Shown: in pieces, positions 1-7,016 of the stretch | How positions within the stretch are numbered: position 1 is the stretch's first letter | How the letters are laid out: every line of letters begins with the position of its first letter | Assembly: GCA_023380955.1 (NCBI GenBank) | Contig: JAMCTB010000026.1 | Span: 1 to 12,619, forward strand | DNA length: 12,619 bases | Direction of reading: 5' to 3' | Origin: Chloroflexota bacterium | GTDB lineage: Bacteria > Chloroflexota > UBA6077 | Position numbers and translations under genes: made by a program | The notes under the pieces: generated by a model | Told to the model about the DNA's origin: nothing | The model's input: only the letters and a program-made list of their open reading frames with translations | Database searches by the model: none

Positions 1-111
1 CGACCGACAGATCGACGCTATCGTTGATCATGCGAAACTTGCCTCAGCCGCCTGAAACTTGACACGTTTGTTCAGATTCGACCGTATGAGGACATCTAGT
101 GGCCGGCTGTG

Positions 112-127
112 TCAACATGTAGGTTGA
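112..127. promoter_or_regulatory. Second palindrome upstream of hcp (TCAAC-N6-GTTGA)
   Basis: A perfect 5-6-5 inverted repeat, TCAAC ATGTAG GTTGA, lies 34 bp (centre to centre) upstream of the TGTGA-N6-TCACA operator. It overlaps a second inverted repeat, CATGT-N7-ACATG (116-132). Its arm spacing is the same as in CRP/FNR-family sites, but the half-site sequence differs. It could bind a second dimeric regulator or be a degenerate site for the same one. No binding protein can be named from the window. Confidence 0.35.
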
Positions 128-145
128 ACATGTGAAACCCCAATT

Positions 146-161
146 TGTGACTTTTGTCACA
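146..161. promoter_or_regulatory. CRP/FNR-family operator, HcpR-like
   Basis: The site TGTGA CTTTTG TCACA is a perfect 5-6-5 palindrome, and flanking T residues extend it by one position each side. This is the classic CRP/FNR-family half-site and close to the motif described for HcpR, the regulator of hcp genes in sulfate reducers and other anaerobes. It lies about 80 bp before the hcp start codon. Its centre (153.5) is 41.5 bp from the predicted transcription start at 195, which is class II activator geometry. The operator is seen directly. Assigning it to HcpR is inference, since no regulator gene is in the window. Confidence 0.75.
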
Positions 162-182
162 TGCCGCACGACCCGATCCCGG

Positions 183-188
183 TACACT
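183..188 (+). promoter_or_regulatory. Predicted hcp -10 element
   Basis: TACACT matches four of six consensus -10 bases. No good -35 hexamer lies 16-18 bp upstream; the palindromic operator occupies that place. This is what an activator-dependent promoter looks like. The predicted start is A195. Confidence 0.5.
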
Positions 189-240
189 TCCCTGACGCCC
201 TCGCAAGGCAGCGAAAACGTCGACGAAAGGACACGAGGTA

Positions 241-1554
241 ATGGCCGTCAACGGAAAACAGGAGATGCACTGCTACCAGTGCTCGCAGGTGGCAGGCGGC
301 ACTGCGTGCACCGCAGTGGGGACCTGCGGCAAGGATGCCACCGTCGCCCGTCTGCAGGATAACCTGCTGTTCGCCCTCAAGGGGATCTCTGCCTACCACT
401 ATCACGCCAGGGAGCTGGGGCGCTCCGACGCCACAATCGACGCATTCCTGGAGCGGTCCCTCTACTCCACTCTCACCAACGTCAACTTCGACCCCCAGGA
501 GTTCGTCCGCCTTGCGCTGGAAGCCGGGGAGATGAACGTGCGAGCCATGAGGCTCCTCAAGGAAGCCCACGTCGAGAGCTACGGGGAGCCGGTGCCTACG
601 GCGGTACAGACCGGAACGGTGAAGGGGCGCGGCATCGTGGCCACGGGCCACAGCCTCAAGGCGCTATCGGCCCTGCTGGAGCAGACCGCGGGGACCGGCA
701 TCAACGTCTACACACACTCGGAGCTTCTCCCCGCCCACGCCTACCCGGGGTTGAAGAAGCACGAGCACCTGGTGGGCAACCTGGGCAGGGCCTGGTTCGA
801 TCAGAAGCAGCTCTTTGCCGACTACCCGGTGGCGGTCCTGGGGACCTCCAACTGCGTGTTGCTGCCCAGGGAGGAGTACGCCGACCGGATCTTCACCACC
901 GGTGCGACCCGGCTGCCGGGGGTGCAGCACATCTCGGGTTTCGATTACTCGCCGCTCATCGAGAAGGCCAGGACCCTCCCCGAGCTGCCGGATCGGCCCG
1001 GCGACGTCGTCTTGACCACCGGCTTCTCCGCCTCGGTGGTTCTGTCGCTGGCGGACAAGATCAAGGCCCTCGTGAAGGCCGGCAAGATCCGCCACTTCTT
1101 CCTGGTGGGGGGCTGCGACTCGCCCCTGAAGGGCATGCCCTACTATCGGGAGTTCGTCCAGCAGCTCCCGAAAGACACCGTGGTGCTCACCCTTGGCTGC
1201 GGGAAGTACCGGTTCAACGACCTCGACCTCGGCAACATCGACGGCGTCCCGAGGCTGCTCGACCTGGGGCAATGCAACGACTCCATCGTCGCCGTCGACA
1301 TCGCCGTGGCGCTTGCGAACCTCTTCGGCGTCGGCATCAACGAGCTGCCGCTGACCCTGGTGCTGAGCTGGATGGAGCAGAAGGCGGTGTCCATCCTCTG
1401 GAGCCTCTTCGCCCTCGGCGTCAAGGGCATCTACCTCGGCCCCGTCCCGCCCGCCTGGGTCGACGACGGGATCCTGCAGGCGCTGGTGGAGAACTGGGAC
1501 ATCCGGCTGGTAACCACCCCTCAGGAGGACGTCCGGCGGATGCTGGACGCATAG
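241..1554 (+). CDS. hcp: Hybrid cluster protein (Hcp), class III-like short form
   Basis: Hcp proteins carry a hybrid Fe-S-O cluster and a cubane-type cluster, and act on NO or hydroxylamine in anaerobes under nitrosative stress. The N-terminal cysteines C11, C14, C23 and C29 (C-x2-C-x8-C-x5-C) would hold the proximal cluster. All hybrid-cluster ligands known from Desulfovibrio Hcp have clear counterparts: H137, E161, C205, C292, C320, C345, E379 and K381. At 437 residues it is about 100 shorter than class I Hcp; the missing part falls between the N-terminal motif and H137, as in class III proteins. The ATG at 241 has AAAGGA 9 nt upstream, and the cysteine motif begins 10 residues in, so the start is secure. 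A CRP/FNR-type operator precedes it. It converges with the MFS gene 30 bp away. Substrate in vivo (NO, hydroxylamine) is inferred from the family. Confidence 0.95.
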   Translation: MAVNGKQEMHCYQCSQVAGGTACTAVGTCGKDATVARLQDNLLFALKGISAYHYHARELGRSDATIDAFLERSLYSTLTNVNFDPQEFVRLALEAGEMNVRAMRLLKEAHVESYGEPVPTAVQTGTVKGRGIVATGHSLKALSALLEQTAGTGINVYTHSELLPAHAYPGLKKHEHLVGNLGRAWFDQKQLFADYPVAVLGTSNCVLLPREEYADRIFTTGATRLPGVQHISGFDYSPLIEKARTLPELPDRPGDVVLTTGFSASVVLSLADKIKALVKAGKIRHFFLVGGCDSPLKGMPYYREFVQQLPKDTVVLTLGCGKYRFNDLDLGNIDGVPRLLDLGQCNDSIVAVDIAVALANLFGVGINELPLTLVLSWMEQKAVSILWSLFALGVKGIYLGPVPPAWVDDGILQALVENWDIRLVTTPQEDVRRMLDA

Positions 1555-1568
1555 CGGTTCCCAACGGT

Positions 1569-1585
1569 AGGGAGGTTGCCTCTCT
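1569..1585. terminator. Hairpin between convergent hcp and MFS genes
   Basis: A 7-bp stem with one G-T wobble and a TTG loop (arms 1569-1575 and 1579-1585) fills the 30-bp gap between the two stop codons. No T-tract follows on either strand, so factor-independent termination is uncertain. Its position suggests a bidirectional end signal. Confidence 0.3.
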
Positions 1586-2814
1586 CAGGCCCTTCGTGGC
1601 TCTGGCAACGCCAGGGTGAAGGGTATGGAGAGCATGGAGGCCAGGACCGCGCCCCCAAGGGCGGGTCCCAGGCCTATCCAGTCCGCCACCACACCAACCA
1701 CCAGGGTGGATACCAGGGTCCCCTCGAAGCCCAGGAAGAAGACGATGCCCGAGGCGGTGCTGCGACCGCCCGGGAGCAGCTCCTGCGCCAGGGTCAACTG
1801 AACCGGGCTGGCGCTCAGCGCTATGGCACCCGACACTGCCAGCACCGCGACCGCCACAGGCCCCTCCGACAGGGAGAGGGCAACGTACAGGAGAGGTCCC
1901 GAGAGCAGCTGGGACACCAGCATCAGCCTGCGCCGGCCGAAAATGTCCGAGAGCGTCCCGCCCGCCAGTGCCCCGCCGGCTCCCGCCAGCTCGTACACCG
2001 AGAGGGCAAAGCCGGCGTACACCAGCGACGACCCGCTCTCGATCAGGAAGGTTGGATAGAAGGTAGCGATGCTCTGGACGGCGGTGGACCGGAAGAGGAT
2101 CAGCCCCGACAGCAGCAGAAGGGGTTTCCGCTGCTCCTTCACCGCCGCCCAAATGCTCGCCACACTGGATCCGCTCATGTGGCGGCTGCCACCCCTCCAC
2201 ATTTGGCGGTAGAGCACCAGGGAGAAGAGCACGCCCGGGACCGCGGCCCAATAGCTCCTCTCCAGCCCCAGCCAGGTGATCACCTCCACTATGAAGATGG
2301 GCCCCATGGAGCGGCCCATCTCGCCCCCAAACATGTAGAGCGAGCTACCCCTGCCCCAGGTGCGGCCGCTGGCCCGGGTGATGCTGGCGGCGGCGGAGGG
2401 GTGGAAGGCGGCGGAGCTCAAGCCCGCGACCACCAGCAGCGCGGCTACCGACAGGTAGTTGGGTGCGATGCCCAGGAGGCTCATGCAGAGGGCCGTCACC
2501 GTCGGGGCGGCGATGACGAAGTAGCGAGTGTCCGCCCGGTCCGCCCATAGCCCCAGAAAGGGCTGCACCAGGGAGCCCGTCCGGAAGATAGTGGCGAGCC
2601 CGCCGGCCGCCGCCAGGGGGATGTTGAGATTGGCGATGATCAGTGGGAGAAGGGGAGCCAGAAAGGCGGGATAAACGTCGTGAACGAAGTGGGCGGAGGA
2701 GATGGTCGCGACCGCCGCGGTATCGAAGCCCTGCTCCTCAGCCTTCGTCCCCTGAGCCGCGGCAACCGTTGCCTCGGATTCGCACTGCGCCACGATCGAC
2801 GTTATCCCCTTCAT
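1585..2814 (-). CDS. MFS transporter, fosmidomycin-resistance (Fsr)-like
   Basis: A 409-residue integral membrane protein with about 12 hydrophobic segments, after a soluble N-terminal stretch of about 30 residues. The first membrane region contains AHFVHDVYPAFLAPLLPL, which resembles the start of Fsr-type efflux proteins. MFS motif A appears as GLWADRADTR (about residues 88-97), with a second-half counterpart GGTLSDIFGRRR, so both six-helix halves are intact. The likely activity is proton-driven export of a small molecule; the substrate cannot be read from the sequence. The ATG at 2814 is preferred because GGAAGGG lies 7 nt upstream. An in-frame ATG at 2844 would add 10 basic residues but has no ribosome-binding site. 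Transcribed alone, convergent with hcp and divergent from the HTH gene. No functional link to hcp or acs is evident. Confidence 0.85.
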   Translation of the reverse strand: MKGITSIVAQCESEATVAAAQGTKAEEQGFDTAAVATISSAHFVHDVYPAFLAPLLPLIIANLNIPLAAAGGLATIFRTGSLVQPFLGLWADRADTRYFVIAAPTVTALCMSLLGIAPNYLSVAALLVVAGLSSAAFHPSAAASITRASGRTWGRGSSLYMFGGEMGRSMGPIFIVEVITWLGLERSYWAAVPGVLFSLVLYRQMWRGGSRHMSGSSVASIWAAVKEQRKPLLLLSGLILFRSTAVQSIATFYPTFLIESGSSLVYAGFALSVYELAGAGGALAGGTLSDIFGRRRLMLVSQLLSGPLLYVALSLSEGPVAVAVLAVSGAIALSASPVQLTLAQELLPGGRSTASGIVFFLGFEGTLVSTLVVGVVADWIGLGPALGGAVLASMLSIPFTLALPEPRRA

Positions 2815-2953
2815 CTTACTACCCTTCCGCCGCATGGGGCGCATCAGCGCCGCCCGCTTCCCTCTAGCGGGGCTCTCTTGCTACCCTTCGGGCGTGTGGG
2901 CGCATTCTAACGCAGCAGAAGCGTAGAAGGAAGGCCCGGGAGTAACGAAGGTG

Positions 2954-2962
2954 TGGTATACT
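2954..2962 (+). promoter_or_regulatory. Extended -10 promoter for the HTH gene
   Basis: TGGTATACT combines an extended -10 TGn with a five-of-six TATACT hexamer. No recognisable -35 is present, which is acceptable for extended -10 promoters. Transcription would start near 2969, about 50 nt before the HTH start codon. Confidence 0.5.
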
Positions 2963-2981
2963 TATGTCAACACCCGGAGTA

Positions 2982-2998
2982 GCGGAAGCTTCTTCCGC
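2982..2998. promoter_or_regulatory. Inverted repeat in the HTH gene leader
   Basis: GCGGAAG CTT CTTCCGC is a perfect 7-bp inverted repeat with a 3-nt centre, just downstream of the predicted start and 19 bp before the HTH start codon. It could be an autoregulatory operator or an mRNA hairpin close to the ribosome-binding site. Confidence 0.35.
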
Positions 2999-3017
2999 CT
3001 CCTAGAAGGGGTCTTCC

Positions 3018-3269
3018 ATGTCAGAGCAGCTTTCCACTTCCGCCGAGGGCACCCCGATTCGCGTTCCGGGATACCTCTCGGTGAGGGCCGCGGCGGAGTC
3101 GCTCGGGATTCGGGAGCGCAGCGTCCTCGAGCTGATCGAGCGGCGGCGTCTCAGCTCCGTCCGGCTTGGTCGCATGCACTTCATCCCCACCCGGCTGATC
3201 CATGCCTATGGGGTCGAGCGCAGGTTCCGGTTGCGACGAGGACGCAGGAGGGGCCGGCGGGTTGCCTAG
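3018..3269 (+). CDS. Small excisionase/MerR-like helix-turn-helix DNA-binding protein
   Basis: An 83-residue protein. Residues 19-65 (YLSVRAAAESLGIRERSVLE onward to IHAYG) match the pattern of the excisionase/HTH_17 family: a first helix with the AAESLGI turn, a recognition helix around ERSVLELIERR, then a short wing (VRLGRMHFIP). The tail (residues 68-81) is very rich in arginine and could add non-specific DNA or RNA contacts. The ATG at 3018 follows AGAAGGGG. An extended -10 promoter and an inverted repeat lie upstream. No integrase or phage gene is nearby, so it is more likely a stand-alone regulator than an excision factor. It converges on the small gene at 3333-3581. Fold assignment is firm; target is unknown. 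Confidence 0.8.
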   Translation: MSEQLSTSAEGTPIRVPGYLSVRAAAESLGIRERSVLELIERRRLSSVRLGRMHFIPTRLIHAYGVERRFRLRRGRRRGRRVA

Positions 3270-3285
3270 CCCGCGGGCGCCGCAC

Positions 3286-3336
3286 GTAGGAGCGCGCTCC
3301 TGCGCGCCACAGTCGTCGGCAGGAGCCGGCTCCTAC
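3286..3336. repeat. Pair of REP-like palindromes between convergent small genes
   Basis: Two near-identical palindromes, AGGAGC-GC-GCTCCT (3288-3301) and AGGAGC-CG-GCTCCT (3321-3334), are 33 bp apart. Together they form a larger inverted repeat: 3286-3303 is the reverse complement of 3319-3336 except for two central bases. The second palindrome overlaps the stop codon of the 82-residue gene. They may serve as a bidirectional terminator or belong to a dispersed repeat family. Confidence 0.6.
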
Positions 3337-3581
3337 TGCTCCTCTCCCATCTCCCAGGCGTCCAGCTTCAGCTCTCGCAGGGTTTCCAGCAGCTGATCCA
3401 GCTCTACGCAGGTTACCGGCCGCTCGCACAGCTGCCGCAGCCCTACGAGACTCATCTCGGCCACGGCCGCCAGACCCTGCAGGTCGCGTTCCTCCTCCAA
3501 TCCCCGGACTAGAGCGCGAAGCGCATCCCACTGCTGCTCCCGGGAGCCCGCGAGCACCGCCTCGGTCTGCTTGCCCTTCAT
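3333..3581 (-). CDS. Hypothetical 82-residue helical protein
   Basis: I do not recognise this protein. It is highly charged and leucine-rich, predicted to be mostly alpha-helical (residues 14-48 and 59-76), with two cysteines, C52 and C58, in LCERPVTC, and an acidic end. It has no signal peptide or membrane segment. A strong ribosome-binding site, GGAGGAGGG, lies just upstream of the ATG, and the composition looks like real protein, so I consider it expressed. A hairpin (3602-3623) precedes it. It converges with the HTH gene. A partner or regulator role would be a guess. Confidence 0.6.
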   Translation of the reverse strand: MKGKQTEAVLAGSREQQWDALRALVRGLEEERDLQGLAAVAEMSLVGLRQLCERPVTCVELDQLLETLRELKLDAWEMGEEQ

Positions 3582-3601
3582 CTTGCCCTCCTCCCGTTCC
3601 G

Positions 3602-3623
3602 CCAGGAGGGTTCCGTCTCCTGG
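3602..3623 (-). other. Hairpin upstream of the 82-residue gene
   Basis: CCAGGAG and CTCCTGG form a perfect 7-bp stem with an 8-nt loop, about 20 bp upstream of the start codon at 3581. No T-tract follows. It is either part of this gene's leader or an end signal for transcripts arriving from acsE. Confidence 0.35.
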
Positions 3624-3735
3624 GATAGATTCCGTCCACCCGGCGCGCCGCGGGGCCGGCGCACGGCTGCTCCCCGAAGGATGTTACCGCACTGGCCGTG
3701 CCCCTTCAATCGACTTCCAGGTGATCTTCATAGAA

Positions 3736-3762
3736 GTAGGGGCGACCGGCAGTCGCCCCTAC
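3736..3762. repeat. Perfect palindromic repeat GTAGGGGCGAC, downstream of acsE
   Basis: GTAGGGGCGAC (3736-3746) and GTCGCCCCTAC (3752-3762) form a perfect 11-bp stem with a 5-nt loop. It lies 72 bp past the acsE stop codon and would fold at the 3' end of the operon transcript; on that strand it is followed by TTCTAT, a weak U-tract. Elements of this GTAGGGGCG type occur as dispersed intergenic repeats in several bacterial genomes, Chloroflexota among them. It could terminate or stabilise the acs mRNA. The rest of 3582-3834 holds no gene I can support. Confidence 0.6.
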
Positions 3763-3834
3763 GACCAAGTCTCGTTTTGCCCGCACGGCCAAGCCAGTCC
3801 TCGTCCGTGCCGCGGCGCCCCGTTTGCTCGCCGG

Positions 3835-4752
3835 CTACACCCTCAGGTAAGAGTCGGCGTAGATGACCTCGTTTCGCAGGATTCGGACGGTCTTCCAGAC
3901 GTCCACCTGCTCCGGATCGCTCATGTCCACGTCGCCCTGAGTGATGCTCTCACCCGCCGCATAGGCGTTGTAGAGAGCGCAGAGCAGCTTACCTGCACCG
4001 GTGCTGGTATCCTGGGTCTCGACGATCCGCACCGTCTCCATCAGCTTCTTGTCCAGCGGGTCGATGATGGCGGAGTCCAGGCCGACGCCCAGCAGCATCA
4101 CCAGGAAAACCCGGTTGATCAGGGGTCGGTTCTCTGGAAGTGCGCCGTTGGAGACGTTGCTCAGCCCCACCACCGTCTTCACGGGCGGGTCGGCCAGCCC
4201 CTTGAACATCCGGACCGCCTCGACGGTGACCTGTACCCCTGGCTGGTCGGCGGACACCGGCAGGGTAAGGGGATCGAGGAGGAGCTGATCGCTCTTCACT
4301 CCGTACCCTGCGGCGGCATTGACCAGCTCGTAACCCAGCTCCGCCCGACCATCGGCCGTGTTCGGGATGCCCTGCTCCGTCATGGTGAGGGCGATGATGG
4401 GCGAGTGGTATTCCGCCGCCACAGGCATCAATCGGGCAAGACGGGCCTGCTCGGCAGAGGTGGAGTTGATGAGCGCCGGCCGTTTGCACAGCTTCAGGCC
4501 CGCCTCGATGGCATCGGCGTTGGTGGTATCCAGCGACAGAGGAACTCCGATGACGTCCTGGACCGCGGGAACCAGCCATCCCATGATCTCGACGCCCCGC
4601 TTCCGGGAGGGGCCGATATTCAGCTCAACGTAGTTGGCGCCGGCTTCCGCCTGCCGCTTCGCCAGCCCTTGAAAGAAGGCAGTATCCTGCTCCTCGATGG
4701 CCGTCTTTACCCTGGGAGAAATGATGTGAATGTTCTCTCCGATGACCAGCAT
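3835..4752 (-). CDS. acsE: Methyltetrahydrofolate:corrinoid/iron-sulfur protein methyltransferase
   Basis: AcsE transfers the N5-methyl group of methyl-tetrahydrofolate to the cob(I)amide of the AcsC/AcsD protein, linking the two pathway branches. It is a pterin-binding TIM barrel acting as a cytoplasmic dimer. Active-site residues line up with the Moorella enzyme at the same positions: D75 (in LSLDTTNAD), N96 (LINSTSA), D160 (LLLDPL) and N199 (GLSNVSNG). It has 305 residues against about 262 in Moorella; the extra part is a C-terminal tail from about residue 262, with an acidic stretch and a helical end, of unknown role. The ATG at 4752 follows GGGAGGG, and barrel strand 1 (LVIGENIHII) starts at residue 2. 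Last gene of the operon, 44 bp after the ATPase gene. Confidence 0.95.
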   Translation of the reverse strand: MLVIGENIHIISPRVKTAIEEQDTAFFQGLAKRQAEAGANYVELNIGPSRKRGVEIMGWLVPAVQDVIGVPLSLDTTNADAIEAGLKLCKRPALINSTSAEQARLARLMPVAAEYHSPIIALTMTEQGIPNTADGRAELGYELVNAAAGYGVKSDQLLLDPLTLPVSADQPGVQVTVEAVRMFKGLADPPVKTVVGLSNVSNGALPENRPLINRVFLVMLLGVGLDSAIIDPLDKKLMETVRIVETQDTSTGAGKLLCALYNAYAAGESITQGDVDMSDPEQVDVWKTVRILRNEVIYADSYLRV

Positions 4753-4796
4753 GGTCGTCCCTCCCCATAACGTTCGTTTTGTGAGTGAGAAGCGGG

Positions 4797-5573
4797 CTAG
4801 GCCGAGCCTCTCCCGTCCAGCAGCCCGTCGACGATCCCTCGAATCGCCTCGTACACGGCGGAATCCTCCGGGAGATCCACCAGCGGCAGCCCCTCCCCGT
4901 CGTAGGCGCTAACCCGAGGGTCGGCGGGAACGACCCCCGCCAACTCGAGTCCCTGTCGCTCGATCTCCTCCAGCAGAGCCGGATTCAGCGTGCCCTCAAC
5001 CCGATTCACCACCAGACACACCCGACCCACCCGGGTTTTCAGCTCCCGAACGAGCCCGGCGACGCGCCCGGCCGCCACCAGCCCGCGGATCGTGGGGTCC
5101 GATACCACCAGCAGGTAGTCGACGTCCCTCGTCGTCCGCCGGCTCAAGTGCTCCAGACCGGCCTCGTTGTCGATCACCACGTATCGGTAGCTGCCGGCAA
5201 TCCTGTCGACGCACTCGCGCAACACGTGGTTGGCCGCGCAGTAGCAGCCCGGCCCCTCCGGCCGGCCCATGGCGATCAGATCGAACCCCTGCCCTTCCAC
5301 GAGGGCCTCGTTGATCCGGAGCTCCAGGTAGTCCCGCTTCGCGATCCCGGCGGGTATGATCCCACCCCCCACCCTGATGGCGGTCTCCTCCCGAACGTCG
5401 CCCACGGTGGCTTCCAGGCCCAGACCGACGGCGCTGTTGAGGTTGGAGCTGGGGTCCGCATCGATGGCCAGCACGGCTCCCTGCCCCCGCTGGCGCAAGT
5501 ACTTGAGAATCATGGCCGATAGGGTGGTCTTTCCCGTGCCGCCCTTGCCGGCCATGGCGATGGTAATGGTCAA
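4797..5573 (-). CDS. cooC/acsF: CooC/AcsF-type nickel-insertion ATPase
   Basis: A P-loop ATPase of the MinD/ParA class that helps insert nickel into the CODH C-cluster or the AcsB A-cluster. The deviant Walker A motif is KGGTGKTT (residues 10-17, signature K10 and P-loop K15), Walker A' is VLAIDADPSSN (34-44), and the Walker B strand is YVVIDNEAGLEHLSR. The metal-binding CxC of this family is present as C110 and C112 in GPGCYCAANHVLR. At 258 residues it is normal length. No ATG gives a complete protein: the TTG at 5573 (MTITIAMAGKGG) is chosen because GAGGG lies 9 nt upstream; the only other start, an ATG at 5555, would cut the first strand. Only one such gene is seen, whereas Moorella has both cooC and acsF, so it may serve both enzymes. 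Confidence 0.88.
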   Translation of the reverse strand: MTITIAMAGKGGTGKTTLSAMILKYLRQRGQGAVLAIDADPSSNLNSAVGLGLEATVGDVREETAIRVGGGIIPAGIAKRDYLELRINEALVEGQGFDLIAMGRPEGPGCYCAANHVLRECVDRIAGSYRYVVIDNEAGLEHLSRRTTRDVDYLLVVSDPTIRGLVAAGRVAGLVRELKTRVGRVCLVVNRVEGTLNPALLEEIERQGLELAGVVPADPRVSAYDGEGLPLVDLPEDSAVYEAIRGIVDGLLDGRGSA

Positions 5574-5595
5574 GGTAGGATTCCCTCTAGAGTAG

Positions 5596-5616
5596 GGCAG
5601 GGCCCTGTGCCCTGCC
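5596..5616 (-). other. Intercistronic hairpin between acsC and the ATPase gene
   Basis: GGCAGGGC (5596-5603) and GCCCTGCC (5609-5616) form a perfect 8-bp GC-rich stem with a 5-nt loop in the 77-bp gap. No U-tract follows, so it looks like an mRNA stability or processing element, or a partial terminator that lowers expression of the last two genes. Confidence 0.45.
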
Positions 5617-5650
5617 GCCCGGTCAGCACTGTTCCGGGGGCTTTCCGATG

Positions 5651-7000
5651 CTATCCTCGGATGCCCTTCAGGAAGCCCTGCAGATCCACGGCCTCCCGTG
5701 GACCCACCGCGATCTTCCAGCCCGGCAACTCCTCCTCCAGCTCGCCGGAGAGGGTCGCCACCAGCCCGGGCAGGGTCAGCACCTTCCGCTCGACCTGATC
5801 GGTGATGCCGCAACTCTTGATGAACTTGGCGATGCTCTCGGCGCTGAACTTGCCGGCGGCCCACGCCGTCAGCACGGAAAGCCCCTCGGCATCGGCGATC
5901 ACCAGCCAGGTCGGGACGTTGCTGGTCTCGATCTCGCCTGCCACGGAGAAGTAGGTCAGCGAGAAGTTGGTGGTGACCAGCAGCGGCGAGTTGGGTCCGG
6001 GCTCGTTGAACTTGTAGATGCCCGGGGCCACCTGGATCGGCTTCTGCGGGTCGGTGTAGATGTTCTGCCTCAGGGTCAGCAGCGGATAGACCATGCAGGG
6101 GTTGAAGTGGTCCAACACCACGATGCCGACGTACTTGGCGATGTGCTGGCTGGCCGCGATGGCCTCCTGCTCGATGGACTCGGCCCCCTCGCCCGGGAAG
6201 GTGATGACCGGGAAGCCCAGGGGCCGGAAGTTCTTCTTGATGGCGAGCCTCCGGATCTGGGTCGCGTGGGCGAGGGTTCCCGCCAGATCCCGGGAGCCCG
6301 GATCCAGCACCAGATCGGCAACTCCCGCCTTGACCACCTGGTCGGCCAGGGTCGCCAACTCCTCCAGGTCGCCCTTGGCCCGAACGGCCAGCGGGCAGTC
6401 GTACTTCTTCGCCAGGGCCGCCATCGCCTCCCAGTTCTCGCCGTCGGCGGCGTAGATCAACGGCCTGTCGCCGGCCCCCGCCGACAACGCCGCCTCTATG
6501 GAGGCCGGATTGCGGGACATCAGGATCAGCGGCTGATTGGCCTTCGCCTTGACCGTCTTGACGCACTCGGCGAAGGTTGCGGGCTCGCCCGAGGCGTTCT
6601 CCACGGCTATGGCATCCAGGGCCAGGCACATGCCCACCCGCTCCACGAAGTAGCCCGCCGCCTCGGCGACCGCTGCGGCCAGCTCCTGCGCCGGCTGGGT
6701 GTCCTTCACTCGGAAGGCCAGCCCCGGCTGGTGGTAGAAGGTCTTCTCGTGGCGGAAGAGCACCACCTCGTTCCCGACCTCGAGCTTGTGATCGCCGGCC
6801 CCAAGGGTCACCAACCTGATGGGCGGAGCGGAAGCCGACTCCAGCGCAGCCTTCGCCTCTTCCGAGACGTGGGGGCAGGCGCTCAACTCAGCACCCTTAG
6901 CCGCCAGCTTCAGGGCGAAAGCGAGGCAGGTGGGAAAGCCACACTCCTTGCAGTTGGTCTTGGGGAGCAGCTTGTAGATATCCAGTCCGGTCAGAGCCAT
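5651..7000 (-). CDS. acsC: Corrinoid/iron-sulfur protein large subunit (gamma)
   Basis: With AcsD this subunit carries the methyl group on a cobamide between AcsE and AcsB. The N-terminal domain has the [4Fe-4S] motif C17-x2-C20-x4-C25-x16-C42 (NCKECGFPTCLAF ... SACPH), which binds the low-potential cluster used for reductive reactivation of Co(II). A TIM-barrel domain and the C-terminal corrinoid-binding domain follow (region around PNSPLLVTTNFSLTYFSV and the glycine-rich end). At 449 residues it is close to the Moorella protein (about 446). The ATG at 7000 lies behind GGGAGG and GGAGAG. It follows acsD by 16 bp. The separate AcsV-type activator that many acetogens encode nearby is not in this window. 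Confidence 0.95.
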   Translation of the reverse strand: MALTGLDIYKLLPKTNCKECGFPTCLAFALKLAAKGAELSACPHVSEEAKAALESASAPPIRLVTLGAGDHKLEVGNEVVLFRHEKTFYHQPGLAFRVKDTQPAQELAAAVAEAAGYFVERVGMCLALDAIAVENASGEPATFAECVKTVKAKANQPLILMSRNPASIEAALSAGAGDRPLIYAADGENWEAMAALAKKYDCPLAVRAKGDLEELATLADQVVKAGVADLVLDPGSRDLAGTLAHATQIRRLAIKKNFRPLGFPVITFPGEGAESIEQEAIAASQHIAKYVGIVVLDHFNPCMVYPLLTLRQNIYTDPQKPIQVAPGIYKFNEPGPNSPLLVTTNFSLTYFSVAGEIETSNVPTWLVIADAEGLSVLTAWAAGKFSAESIAKFIKSCGITDQVERKVLTLPGLVATLSGELEEELPGWKIAVGPREAVDLQGFLKGIRG

Positions 7001-7016
7001 CTCTCCGTAACCTCCC

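Noticed and set aside
3018..3269. Excisionase of a prophage or integrative element
   Set aside because: The fold fits, but no integrase, att-like repeat, tRNA or phage gene lies nearby.
4797..6629. A 610-codon frame covering the ATPase gene and extending antisense-like through acsC
   Set aside because: Only the last 258 codons encode the ATPase. The upstream part is another reading frame of acsC, and a TTG with a ribosome-binding site gives the proper start.
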